The position numbers were made by a program, and so were the translations under genes. Below the pieces are notes generated by a model. It made no database searches. It was not told where the DNA came from and worked only from the letters and a program-made list of their open reading frames with translations. From Polyangiaceae bacterium (lineage in GTDB: Bacteria; Myxococcota_A; Polyangia; Polyangiales; Polyangiaceae): a stretch of DNA of 42,608 bases. Below are positions 8,220 to 16,558 of this stretch, piece after piece. The stretch covers positions 1 through 42,608 of the forward strand of contig JANXOF010000018.1 in assembly GCA_025353725.1 (NCBI GenBank). Reading direction: 5' to 3'. Each line of letters begins with the position of its first letter. Positions within the stretch are counted from its first letter, which is position 1.

Positions 8220-9890
8220 ATGGCCCCGAAATCAGCGCAGCGCACGCCCGAAACTTTCAACACGCGGCTCGAGGCCGGGGCCGCTCGACCTGGGACCGCG
8301 GCGCGCCCGGGAACCGCTCGCACGATGCTTCGCGCCGCGCGATTTGCGAAAAGAGTCGCGCCAAAACTTGCCATCGCGTCGTGCCTTGGTGTCCTCGCCG
8401 TGACAGGATGCGGCCTCGCCCACGAATCCGGCGAACTCGGCTCGAACACCGAAGCGCTCATCGACATGAAAGCCGAACCCACAGCCGAATGGGACGCGGG
8501 CCAAGAGAAAGGCTTCGCGAACTTCGTTTATGCGATCGGCCTCGGAAACGAGACCAAAAAATGCATTCTTCTGAGCGCCTGCCTGAACGATTCTTCGGTC
8601 AACCCGCTCAAATCGGCGACGGACGAACCCATCGGCGACCTCCCGTATGCCGATTGTGCAGATGTCGCGCTTCAGCTGCGTGGGTACTATGCAGTTAAAA
8701 AGGGACTTCCCTTTCAATACGTATCAAGCATCAATTGGGCAAAGCCTGGGCCACCCGGTGCTGAAGCGCAGTACGCCGACGGCGTAACTCCGGCTGGGCT
8801 GCGAGCCTCGACCTCGTTCAACAGCATGACAGACATGTTGCGTGTCATCGCAGACGAATACCATACCGGCATGTACCGAATGGAGGGTAACGTCGAAGGC
8901 GCTGATACGTATACCGTGGACGTCAATCGAGATTCCGTAGTCCCAGGAACAGCCTACAGTGACCCAAATGGTCACGTTCTTATCGTATGGAAAGTAGACG
9001 CCGACGGCACGGTTCGCCTTCTGCAGGGACACCCACCTAATTTTCTCGACACGACGGTACTGTCCACGGCGAATGCCATCGGACGTCCCGGGGGCGGGTT
9101 TCGAGCGTGGCGAACGCTCAAATTTGCGAAGGGAGCAACCCCGGGAACAGGAAGCTATTCGCGCGTGCCGAACGCCTCCATGCCGAACTGGAGCGCAACG
9201 GCTCAATATGGGCACAACGAGGCCTACTACGATTGGGTCCGCGACCGCTTGGCTACGGTCGCCACGCCTCCGGCGGTGCGCTTCAAATCGCTCGCAGAAA
9301 ACGTCTGCAGAGCAGCACAAACGCGGGTCGCCTCAGTGGCCGCTGGCGCGCCCTACGCGAACGGCCCCATGGGTCCGCTGCCGCCGAACATTTACGGCGC
9401 AAGCGGTGACTGGGAAAACTGGGCGACGCCAGGAGGCGACGCCAAGCTCCGAAAGCTCTTTAGCGAGGCTGCAGCTTTCGCCCGCAAGGCCGCGGCAGCA
9501 AATCCCGCAAACCTCGCGGCGTTCGGTTGGACCGGTACGCGGGCTGCGCTCGGCGCAGCCCTCAAGCAAGCATGGGCCGAAACGGCTTCGCAATGCGGCG
9601 TTGTCTACCGAAACTCGGCAGGTGCGGACGTGAAACTGACACTTTTGGATATTGAATCACGTCTCTTTGACCTGTCGTTCGACCTCTATCACTGCCCCGA
9701 AATGCGATGGGGAGCCTTTCACTCAGCGACTGCGCAAACACCTGATATGGCGACATGTACTTCCAGCCCCGAGCGAATTCAGCGCTTCGATGAGGAACGT
9801 GGCGGTCGCAATGCCATCAACCGCGAGATTCCAGGTCCCGAGTTGCCCCCCACCGGCGTGACAGTGACGGAGGCACTCAAGGGCTTCTAG
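8220..9890 (+). CDS. Large lipoprotein with candidate papain/NlpC-like Cys-His domain
   Basis: AAGGA six bases before the ATG at 8220 decides this start (556 residues); a frame 25 codons longer lacks support. After a long basic n-region the segment LAIASCLGVLAVTGC provides a lipobox (Cys about 64). The region DLPYADCADVALQLRGYY (Cys about 146) precedes a long Asp/Tyr-rich stretch and GHVLIVWKVDADG (His about 252). A Cys at a helix N-terminus followed about 100 residues later by a His on a strand fits a papain-fold enzyme (NlpC/P60- or transglutaminase-like). Related DCAD..LRAY proteins occur in myxobacteria as I recall them. Substrate unknown; cell-wall or protein cross-link processing is possible. 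The C-terminal half (280-556) is helical and unassigned. Confidence 0.6.
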   Translation: MAPKSAQRTPETFNTRLEAGAARPGTAARPGTARTMLRAARFAKRVAPKLAIASCLGVLAVTGCGLAHESGELGSNTEALIDMKAEPTAEWDAGQEKGFANFVYAIGLGNETKKCILLSACLNDSSVNPLKSATDEPIGDLPYADCADVALQLRGYYAVKKGLPFQYVSSINWAKPGPPGAEAQYADGVTPAGLRASTSFNSMTDMLRVIADEYHTGMYRMEGNVEGADTYTVDVNRDSVVPGTAYSDPNGHVLIVWKVDADGTVRLLQGHPPNFLDTTVLSTANAIGRPGGGFRAWRTLKFAKGATPGTGSYSRVPNASMPNWSATAQYGHNEAYYDWVRDRLATVATPPAVRFKSLAENVCRAAQTRVASVAAGAPYANGPMGPLPPNIYGASGDWENWATPGGDAKLRKLFSEAAAFARKAAAANPANLAAFGWTGTRAALGAALKQAWAETASQCGVVYRNSAGADVKLTLLDIESRLFDLSFDLYHCPEMRWGAFHSATAQTPDMATCTSSPERIQRFDEERGGRNAINREIPGPELPPTGVTVTEALKGF

Positions 9891-10180
9891 AACTGCGAAC
9901 GCTCGCTCCTTGAGGGGACGCGTACCGATTCGTGGTGTCGTTGCATCGCGCAGGAGACTGAGAGGGAGTTGGACTCTGATCGAGGTGGTGTCCCGATGTT
10001 CTCGGGGCGCCGCCTCGCGGCATTTAAGGGACACAAAACAGCTTAATCCGAGAAATACTAAACGTGACGGGATGGATCATTGGTTCTCTCAAAACCGCAT
10101 AGGGATCCGGGGTCCGGTTCGCTTCTCCGCGAAAGGAAGGCGAGTGGCTACTGGTCCAATGTGTGCATCTGTATGTGAGA
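9891..10180. other. Intergenic region between two lipoprotein genes
   Basis: The 290 bases contain no convincing coding frame. The part around 10040-10070 is less GC-rich than its surroundings (ACAGCTTAATCCGAGAAATA) and could hold promoter elements for the next gene, but no clear -35/-10 pair is visible. Confidence 0.4.
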
Positions 10181-11521
10181 ATGAAATCGAACCGATGGCG
10201 GCTTGTGTTCCTAGGCGTCGCGCCAGTCTTGTGTGGGACCGCCTCCTGCGCCACGGCCTCGACGTTCGCCTCCGACCCCCAGCAAGAGACGGGTGAGCTC
10301 TCGGCGGGGTCCGACGCGCGGACCATCGCGCCGAGTGATCTCACGACGCGCTACGTCACATGTCCCGTTCGCGCGACGAACGAAAGTGCGACAGCGACCT
10401 TCCGAGGGAAAACCTACGCCTACAAGTCCGACGCCCAGATCGACTACAAGCAGGCCGGGTGGGAATCACGAGCGACGTTCGACGACCATGCCCTCGACGG
10501 CTTGGTTCCGTCGGACGCGTCCGCGATGCTTATCGACATTCGGCGGGTCAACGGGAAGCCCGCCTACGCCTACTACGGCGCGAACGGCGATCGCCACGCG
10601 ACGTACGATCCATGGAGCTCGTCGAAGTTCATCGCGGCCTCAGCGGCCATGGGGCGCGTTCGCAAGGAAAGTTCGGGAAGAGTGGGCGCCCGTTCCGCGG
10701 TCAACGGATACGCGATCGGCGACCTCGTTACGTCGATGCACGCCTATCGACCGTCGGGAAAAGTCAACGCTGAGTCGAACGAGATCGCAGGCTACTTTCT
10801 CACCGTGGCAGGAGCCTCTTACTCGAATAGCCTATTCCAAGATCGATGGCTCAATCTGTCGAACGATGAGAGCACCTTTCACCTGTCGACGAGCGCTTCG
10901 AGGATTCGGAGCGCCTGGGGCTACGACCCTTTCTCACCCGGTTCACGGGTTTGGCGGGACGCTTCAGGCGAAAGCTTTTCGACTTCGCCTGAGACTCGGA
11001 TGGTGGACGAAAAGTCGATCTCAGCGCTCGCGCAAGGCGAATGGTTGAAGCGACTTTCGCAGCAGGAGCTCGTACCGGAGAATGGCTTGCCGAATCTTCA
11101 GCGAGCCGACGTCGACGTCTTATTCTACGGCGCCCCTGGCTCCGCGAACGCGGGCGGGATGCTCTCGAGCGTTTCGAAGGCGCAGCTGGAGAGTGACGGT
11201 CTCGACGACTTCCACTACGTCGCCGGCGCCATTGCAGGAACCCAAGAAACGGATAGCGCGGCGACCACGAAAGACAGGTTGGAGCAGAAAGTGGGCCGCA
11301 ATTGGCGCATTTTCCAAAAGCAAGGATGGGGCAACTCGACAGCACGTTCACGCAGTGAAGTGGTACTCGCTTCGTATACGTGCTTACCCGACTACGATGG
11401 CGGCCACGAATTCGTGCTGGTCGTCCGCACGAGCGTCCCGCTTTCCTCCATCAACGACGCCGGCGAAGTCGCACGAACGCGCGTTCGCGGTTTGGTAAGC
11501 GCCGCACTCGCAGCTCGCTAA
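10181..11521 (+). CDS. Lipoprotein, candidate penicillin-recognising serine hydrolase
   Basis: The start at 10181 (MKSNRWRLVFLG) gives a compact signal peptide with lipobox TASC (Cys23) and 446 residues. Three motifs occur in the order and rough spacing of beta-lactamase/DD-peptidase-fold enzymes: SSSK (S146-x-x-K149) at a helix start, YSN (214-216) and KQG (380-382) on a strand-like segment. By family knowledge these would be the nucleophile with its general base, the Y/S-x-N element, and the KTG-equivalent. The long insert between YSN and KQG is unusual. If real, the enzyme would be a periplasmic DD-peptidase, esterase or beta-lactamase relative. The motifs are short, so the call is moderate. 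It may share an expression programme with the preceding lipoprotein. Confidence 0.55.
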   Translation: MKSNRWRLVFLGVAPVLCGTASCATASTFASDPQQETGELSAGSDARTIAPSDLTTRYVTCPVRATNESATATFRGKTYAYKSDAQIDYKQAGWESRATFDDHALDGLVPSDASAMLIDIRRVNGKPAYAYYGANGDRHATYDPWSSSKFIAASAAMGRVRKESSGRVGARSAVNGYAIGDLVTSMHAYRPSGKVNAESNEIAGYFLTVAGASYSNSLFQDRWLNLSNDESTFHLSTSASRIRSAWGYDPFSPGSRVWRDASGESFSTSPETRMVDEKSISALAQGEWLKRLSQQELVPENGLPNLQRADVDVLFYGAPGSANAGGMLSSVSKAQLESDGLDDFHYVAGAIAGTQETDSAATTKDRLEQKVGRNWRIFQKQGWGNSTARSRSEVVLASYTCLPDYDGGHEFVLVVRTSVPLSSINDAGEVARTRVRGLVSAALAAR

Positions 11522-11877
11522 AACCAATGCCTCTCTTTGATTCTCGACGAAGCGCTGGCGTCGCGCTTTCGCGTTCGCCTCAACGGGTTGGCTCACGGTC
11601 GTGTGACCATCGCGCCAGCCGTGCTCGATGAGGCTTGATCACACCTAACGCCTTCGCACTTGGACCAAGCAAGGTTCGCCGTCAGTCGACCTTTTCTCGG
11701 CGCTCGTGATGGCGGTGAGGCCGGCAGCCGTGACTGTCGTTCGTATGGCTATGGTGCCGACACAACAAGCATCAAAGACGGCCCATCATGGTGCTTCCTA
11801 GGTTGCGCTCCGTTATCACCGTGTCCAAGATGGAAGACTGATTTTCGTGCCGACCGCCAGCCACGTCGTGGGTGCGC
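11522..11877. other. Intergenic region with a coding-like remnant after the stop
   Basis: The 356 bases between the convergent genes hold no complete gene. Reading straight on in frame from the TAA at 11519-11521, the segment to the TGA at 11636-11638 gives a coding-like peptide containing FRVRLNGLAHGRVTIAPAV. It could be a gene relic or chance. No terminator hairpin with a T tract is obvious. Confidence 0.3.
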
Positions 11878-12591
11878 CTACCTCACGCGGGGGATGGTGA
11901 TTTCGGGCTCGCGGACGTAGGCAGGCTCGATGGCGTCGGGGTCGTCTGCGGGACGGCGACCTCGGGCCGCGAGCGCGATACCGCGCGCGTGCGGAAGCGC
12001 GTACGCGCCCTCCTGCAAGCGTCGAACACGCCATGGCTCCGGCAGCGCAATGCGCGCCGCGCCCTCGCCAACGAGAACGATCTCGCCCTCGAAAGGCGAA
12101 GCTTCGCGCGTCGGGAGCGCGAGGAGCCAATCGCCAACCTCCTCGGGCGTAAGGCACGCGGGCTCAGCGGCGCGGGCGCAGCGGGCCTGCACGAACACCT
12201 CGCCCCGGATGGCCTCGATGACCGGTAGAAGCGTCATCTGCGCTCTCGACGCGTCGGCGAGCTCGGCGCCAAGCGTGCCTTCGGCAAGCGCGGTGAGTGC
12301 GTCAAGGGAGGTCACGGGCACGACGTCGGCGCCGGTCGCCAGCGCGATTCCCTTCACCGTCGCGACGCCGATGCGGACTCCCGTGAAGGACCCTGGCCCG
12401 ACGCCAACGCACCAGCGTGCGACGTCGGCCGGCTTCCACCCTACGTCCGCAAAGAGGGTCGCTATCATCGGCAAAAGCGACTCACCGTGCGCGTTCGAGA
12501 CGCGCTGCGTGATCTCGGCCACCAGGACGTCGTTTTCGTAGAGCGCGACAGATCCGAGAGCTGTCGACGTGTCGAGCGCGCAAAGCTTCAT
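11878..12591 (-). CDS. tsaB: tRNA threonylcarbamoyladenosine biosynthesis protein TsaB
   Basis: TsaB is the ASKHA-fold partner that activates TsaD in the synthesis of t6A37 on ANN-decoding tRNAs in the cytoplasm. The start [17 protein letters not shown] matches the family's first strand and phosphate loop. [24 protein letters not shown] and the PYVREPEI-like tail ([10 protein letters not shown]) are also diagnostic. The 237-residue length is normal. The frame continues upstream to a GTG at 12612, but family alignment favours the ATG at 12591. It follows the MoxR-type gene in the same direction with 23 bases between, so the two are probably co-transcribed. The internal Ala/Arg-rich part (residues 135-180) is typical high-GC variation. 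Confidence 0.95.
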   Translation of the reverse strand: MKLCALDTSTALGSVALYENDVLVAEITQRVSNAHGESLLPMIATLFADVGWKPADVARWCVGVGPGSFTGVRIGVATVKGIALATGADVVPVTSLDALTALAEGTLGAELADASRAQMTLLPVIEAIRGEVFVQARCARAAEPACLTPEEVGDWLLALPTREASPFEGEIVLVGEGAARIALPEPWRVRRLQEGAYALPHARGIALAARGRRPADDPDAIEPAYVREPEITIPRVR

Positions 12592-12614
12592 GAACGAGAC
12601 TTTGCCACGCACCG

Positions 12615-13802
12615 CTAGAGTTGCGCGAATCGGCCGCTCCGAAAGGCCGCTTCGAGAAGTTGGTCGACGCGCTGCTGAAGCTCCGGCGCGCGCGCGTCGC
12701 TCGAGGCTCCAAGGGCGACCTTGATTTCGTTGAGGGCCTTCAGTTGGCTAAAAAGCTGCACGTCAGAGAGGCCGCCACCCCCCGTGAGCATCTGACGTAT
12801 GCGGTCGATCTCGCCTGCGAGTGCGTCGATGCCGATGCCCGCTGCCCCCACACGTCGCGCGTGGGGATGATCGCGGTAGTGTGCCTCGAGCATCGGAGTC
12901 ACGATGGACTCGAGAATCGCTGCCTGATCTTCGTTGTTCCAAATGTGTTTGAGCACGAAAAAGTCGCCCGCGTCCGGCTGGTCTCGACCGTCCAGGAAAG
13001 CGCTTGCCGCAAACAGCTTGAGCAGCTTGACGACGCGTCGATCGGAGAGGCTTATCCCCTCCGCGCGAATCTGAAAGACGAGACCCTTGTACTGACTGAA
13101 AAACTCTTCGCTGAACCGCATGCGCGTCGCAAAGGCGCGGTGAAGTCCTTGAATCTCGCTCGCGGACGCGAGCGGAACCACAGGAGCGTCGGTGAGCGAG
13201 TGAATCTCGTGCTGAACGCCCTTTGTAAGCAGATCTTGAAAGTGGTAAGCGTCGAGGTTTTCGGAGCGGATACGGAGTAGAAAGCGGTCGAATACCGCCG
13301 TGAGGGTTTCATCGGTCGGAACCTCGTTCGACGCGCCGAAACACGAGAGAAGCGGGCACTTCAACACCGCGCCGCCAGACGTGTAGCGGCGCTCGTTGAG
13401 CAGCGTGAGAAGCGAGTTGAGGATTGCCGAGTTCGATTTAAAAATTTCGTCGAGAAATACAATCTCGGAGGTAGGCAGCATTCCCTCGACCCTGCGCTGG
13501 TAGCGCCCTTCGCGAAAGGCGCTTATATCGACTGGGCCGAAAAGCTCATTCGGCTCCGTAAAGCGCGTCAGCAGGTATTCGAAGTAATGGGCGTCGAGGA
13601 GACGCGCAAACATACGAATGAGAGCGCTTTTTGCAGTTCCGGGCGGGCCCACGAGCACGGCGTGCTCACCGGCAACGACCGCTATCAGAAGAAGTCGGAT
13701 AACCTCGTCTTTCCCGAGAAACCGCGATTCGAGCTCACGCGCAATTTGAGCGAGCCGTGCGGGAAGGGTCGAAGCGACAGGCGGACTCTGCGTCTGAACC
13801 AT
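12615..13802 (-). CDS. MoxR/RavA-type AAA+ ATPase
   Basis: The 395-residue product (start [11 protein letters not shown]; an upstream ATG at 13853 would overlap the preceding antiporter gene by 35 bases) is a MoxR-class chaperone ATPase. It shows Walker [15 protein letters not shown], the RavA-like [13 protein letters not shown], Walker [10 protein letters not shown] followed by [18 protein letters not shown], and a sensor region FGASNEVP. MoxR ATPases remodel partners, usually a VWA-domain protein encoded next door. No VWA gene is present here. Instead it sits between an antiporter gene and tsaB. The C-terminal ~110 residues contain helices that may form the RavA-like LARA/oligomerisation region. 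Confidence 0.9.
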   Translation of the reverse strand: MVQTQSPPVASTLPARLAQIARELESRFLGKDEVIRLLLIAVVAGEHAVLVGPPGTAKSALIRMFARLLDAHYFEYLLTRFTEPNELFGPVDISAFREGRYQRRVEGMLPTSEIVFLDEIFKSNSAILNSLLTLLNERRYTSGGAVLKCPLLSCFGASNEVPTDETLTAVFDRFLLRIRSENLDAYHFQDLLTKGVQHEIHSLTDAPVVPLASASEIQGLHRAFATRMRFSEEFFSQYKGLVFQIRAEGISLSDRRVVKLLKLFAASAFLDGRDQPDAGDFFVLKHIWNNEDQAAILESIVTPMLEAHYRDHPHARRVGAAGIGIDALAGEIDRIRQMLTGGGGLSDVQLFSQLKALNEIKVALGASSDARAPELQQRVDQLLEAAFRSGRFAQL

Positions 13803-13818
13803 ACGTGACGCGAGGGTA

Positions 13819-15183
13819 TCAGACCGACGCCGCGGGAGGCGCGTCCTCGACATCGCTTAGGGAAGGCGTCGGCGCTTTCGTCTCTTTCGCGCGGTCGATA
13901 GCGAGCTTGAACAAGACCGGGCCGACCATCTCGTTGAGAGCCACGCAGGCGATGGCCACGTCGCGAAAGCCGCTTCCGAAGGACGGGAACTTCGCGGCAA
14001 CGATCGACGCGATACCGAGCGCTATCCCGGCCTGGGAGATAAGCGGCGACCACCCGTATTTTGTCACGGCAGGCTGGTCCTTCGCGATGAGCGAAGAAAG
14101 GCGAGCTGTCCCTATCGTCACGACCGCGCGCGCGACGGTAAGCAGCAGCGCCGTCGACCAAAAATCTTTGAGAAGCGGCACGTTGAGGTGGGCTCCCGCG
14201 CAAGCGAAGAAAACGACGTAAACCACGCCTCCGGTTTGCTCGATGGCGTGGATAAACCGCTCTCCCTGCTTTGAAAAGTTTTGGACCACGAACCCGGCGA
14301 CCATGAACGTCAGCAGCGGCTCGTAGTTTAGGTAGTGCAGCACCTCTGTCGCGCCGAAGCCGAGCGCGAAAAGCACCACGAGCAGCTGCCCGCCGCTCAC
14401 TTTTAGGTACGCCGCGAGCACCAAGCCGAGCGTCGTTCCGAGCGAAACGCTGCCGAGAATCTCGTGACCCAGCGCGCGGAAGGCCGAAGTCGAGAGCGTC
14501 GTTCCCGGGTCGAGGAGCGGACGAGCAAGCGTAATAGCCGCGGCAAGCATCACCACCACCACGATGTCGCTCGCCATGACTTGCGCAAGACTGAACCGCG
14601 CGAGCGGACCATTCGCGCGCGTTTGCGACAAGACACCGAGCAGCGCCGACGGGCTGCGCGCGATAGCGAGCACACCCCAAAGCATCGACGCCCCGACGAG
14701 TCCCGTGAACGGAAGGTTCGCGACGAACGCAGGACGAGCGAGCGCAAACACGCCGCCGATAAGCACAACGCCCAAGATTGTCTGCAACGCGAGAGCGACG
14801 ACGAGGCTACGCAGCTCCTGCTTTAACGTCGCGATACGAAGTTCGGCGCCGCCCGCGAGCGCGATGAGCGCTATCGCCAGCGTGTTTACCGGTTCGAGGC
14901 GCTTGACGGAGGCGTGGTCAACCAAGTGCAAAACGTGCGGGCCTGCCAGAATTCCCGCAAAAAGATAGCCGGTCAGGTGGGGCATTCCGAGGACCTCCAC
15001 CAACTCGCTGAGCAGCGTGCCCGCGAGCAAGAGGAACCCGAGCGCCCCGAGTACGGCGGCCTCGCCCTCGTGGCCGGGCACGAGCGTACCCGCCCCCCAC
15101 ATGATGCACGACAGGATGAGGAGGCTCAGCATGTCGATGCCGCGACCCACCCAGGTTTTGCCGTGCGGTGCGCTACCACTCAT
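13819..15183 (-). CDS. Kef/CPA2-type cation:proton antiporter
   Basis: The 454-residue polytopic protein has about 12-13 hydrophobic segments starting with MLSLLILSCIMWGAGTLVPG. Sequences typical of Na+/H+ exchanger (PF00999-like) transporters include LTGYLFAGILAGP, ASDIVVVVMLA in the ion-binding helix region, and EVLHYLNYEPLLTFMVAGF. There is no C-terminal TrkA-N/RCK domain, so ligand gating of the KefC type is unlikely. It would exchange Na+ or K+ for protons across the inner membrane. A second antiporter gene of a different subgroup lies just upstream, 64 bases away, and the MoxR gene follows after 16 bases. Ion specificity is not readable. Confidence 0.88.
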   Translation of the reverse strand: MSGSAPHGKTWVGRGIDMLSLLILSCIMWGAGTLVPGHEGEAAVLGALGFLLLAGTLLSELVEVLGMPHLTGYLFAGILAGPHVLHLVDHASVKRLEPVNTLAIALIALAGGAELRIATLKQELRSLVVALALQTILGVVLIGGVFALARPAFVANLPFTGLVGASMLWGVLAIARSPSALLGVLSQTRANGPLARFSLAQVMASDIVVVVMLAAAITLARPLLDPGTTLSTSAFRALGHEILGSVSLGTTLGLVLAAYLKVSGGQLLVVLFALGFGATEVLHYLNYEPLLTFMVAGFVVQNFSKQGERFIHAIEQTGGVVYVVFFACAGAHLNVPLLKDFWSTALLLTVARAVVTIGTARLSSLIAKDQPAVTKYGWSPLISQAGIALGIASIVAAKFPSFGSGFRDVAIACVALNEMVGPVLFKLAIDRAKETKAPTPSLSDVEDAPPAASV

Positions 15184-15190
15184 CGCGTTG

Positions 15191-15241
15191 CTCCGGTCAT
15201 CGCTCGGCTCCGGTCGTCGCTCGGCTCCGAGTTATCGCTCG
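15191..15241. repeat. Three tandem copies of a 17-base repeat between two antiporter genes
   Basis: CTCCGGTCATCGCTCGG at 15191-15207 is followed by CTCCGGTCGTCGCTCGG at 15208-15224 (one mismatch) and a diverged third copy, CTCCGAGTTATCGCTCG, at 15225-15241. The block fills almost all of the 64-base spacer between the stop of one antiporter gene and the start of the next. Confidence 0.85.
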
Positions 15242-15247
15242 TCCCTG

Positions 15248-16558
15248 TCACCGGATGGCTCCCGGAGGCGCCGAGGTCGACCTGGTACGCGCCGCCTCGA
15301 ACGACGGGGGCGGCGGTGGAACGGAAGGCGCCGTCTTTATCGGCGCCAGAGGGGGCGGCGGAACCGTCGTCGCTTCGCCGAGCTGCGTCAGGAGGTTCTT
15401 CAACGCGAATGTCGAGACAAGCTCACCGAGGACCGCCGATGCCGCCGCGCACACCAGCAACGTGTCACCCACGCGGCCCGGGAAACGCAGCGCAAAAGCG
15501 AAGCCGCAGCTCACCGACACCGGACCGGACGACAAAAGCACGATCCCGAACAGCGGCCCCGCAGGCCTCGCCGCCGGGAGCGTCGCTCGGAGAACGAAGC
15601 CCGACAGCAGTTTGCCGACCACGCGCGCCAGAAGCGCTAGGGCGACCACCGCAATGAGCATTCGATTCTCGAGCAGAGGCCGCGCGTCGATGTGCGCACC
15701 CGCCAAAAGGAGCATCGGGTAGAGCACCGCGCGCTCGGTAGGCGTCACCATGCGGCGCAAGGCACGGCGGTGGGGCGAAGCGCTCGCAAGGGCAATGCCC
15801 ATCGTGAACGTGACGAATATTGTGCAAAAGCCAAAGCGTGTCGCGGTGCCGACGCCCAAGAGCAACGTCCCGATAAGCGCCCCCCATACGGTGTAGCCCT
15901 CGGCACCGCGGAGCAGGAGCGCGGTGACCGTCCCGAGCAAGCCGCCCAAGGAGAGACTCAGCAAAAACCAGCCCGCACCCGGCATGACAAGGGTCACGTG
16001 GGTCGACGGAGCGAACGCGAAAATAGCCCCCGCAGCGACGAGGGGCGCGAAATCGTCCGCAGAGGCGATTTCGACGAGAAGCGTGGCGACGGGGCCTTTT
16101 ACGTTCCAACGGACGGCCACCCACTGCACGCCGAAGCGCGTGGTCTCAGCACTTACGGCGCCCGCTCCGCAGGCCAAAAGAAGCACGCCTGTCGGGTCGA
16201 TCCCGAAGGGCGAGACGTAGCAAAAAAATCGGTAGACTGTGAGAGCGACGGTGCCACCTGTCAGCACGGCGCAGAAGACGCCAAGGACCATGGGCTTTGC
16301 GCGGACACGGCGCCCGTTGACGCGGCCGAAGTCCAACCCCACGACGAATGCGAGCCAGCCCAACGCGACCTGCACGAGCGGCTCGAATTCCGCGATCATC
16401 GAGCGCTCGACCAACCCGAGGGCATGCGGCCCAACCGCGAACCCGAGCGCGAGAAATTCGATACCGGACGGAAGGCCACGCGCCTTTTGACCGCCGATAA
16501 TCAGGCTTCCGACGTACGAAAGGAGCAAAAGCCCCATGAGCAGCGAAATCGCACTCAT
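15248..16558 (-). CDS. Second cation:proton antiporter-like membrane protein
   Basis: The 436-residue protein has about 12 hydrophobic segments beginning MSAISLLMGLLLLSYVG. Motifs such as LPSGIEFLALGFAVGPHALG, WLAFVVGLDFGRVNGRRV and EIASADDFAPLVAAGAI resemble the Na+/H+ exchanger fold, with an Asp pair in the transport helix. It is related to, but not a close copy of, the next gene. The C-terminal 50 residues are rich in Pro (VPPPPLAPIK, SVPPPPPSFEAAR) and probably disordered. Its ATG overlaps the mscS stop by four bases (ATGA), so translation is likely coupled. Ion specificity unknown. Confidence 0.83.
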   Translation of the reverse strand: MSAISLLMGLLLLSYVGSLIIGGQKARGLPSGIEFLALGFAVGPHALGLVERSMIAEFEPLVQVALGWLAFVVGLDFGRVNGRRVRAKPMVLGVFCAVLTGGTVALTVYRFFCYVSPFGIDPTGVLLLACGAGAVSAETTRFGVQWVAVRWNVKGPVATLLVEIASADDFAPLVAAGAIFAFAPSTHVTLVMPGAGWFLLSLSLGGLLGTVTALLLRGAEGYTVWGALIGTLLLGVGTATRFGFCTIFVTFTMGIALASASPHRRALRRMVTPTERAVLYPMLLLAGAHIDARPLLENRMLIAVVALALLARVVGKLLSGFVLRATLPAARPAGPLFGIVLLSSGPVSVSCGFAFALRFPGRVGDTLLVCAAASAVLGELVSTFALKNLLTQLGEATTVPPPPLAPIKTAPSVPPPPPSFEAARTRSTSAPPGAIR

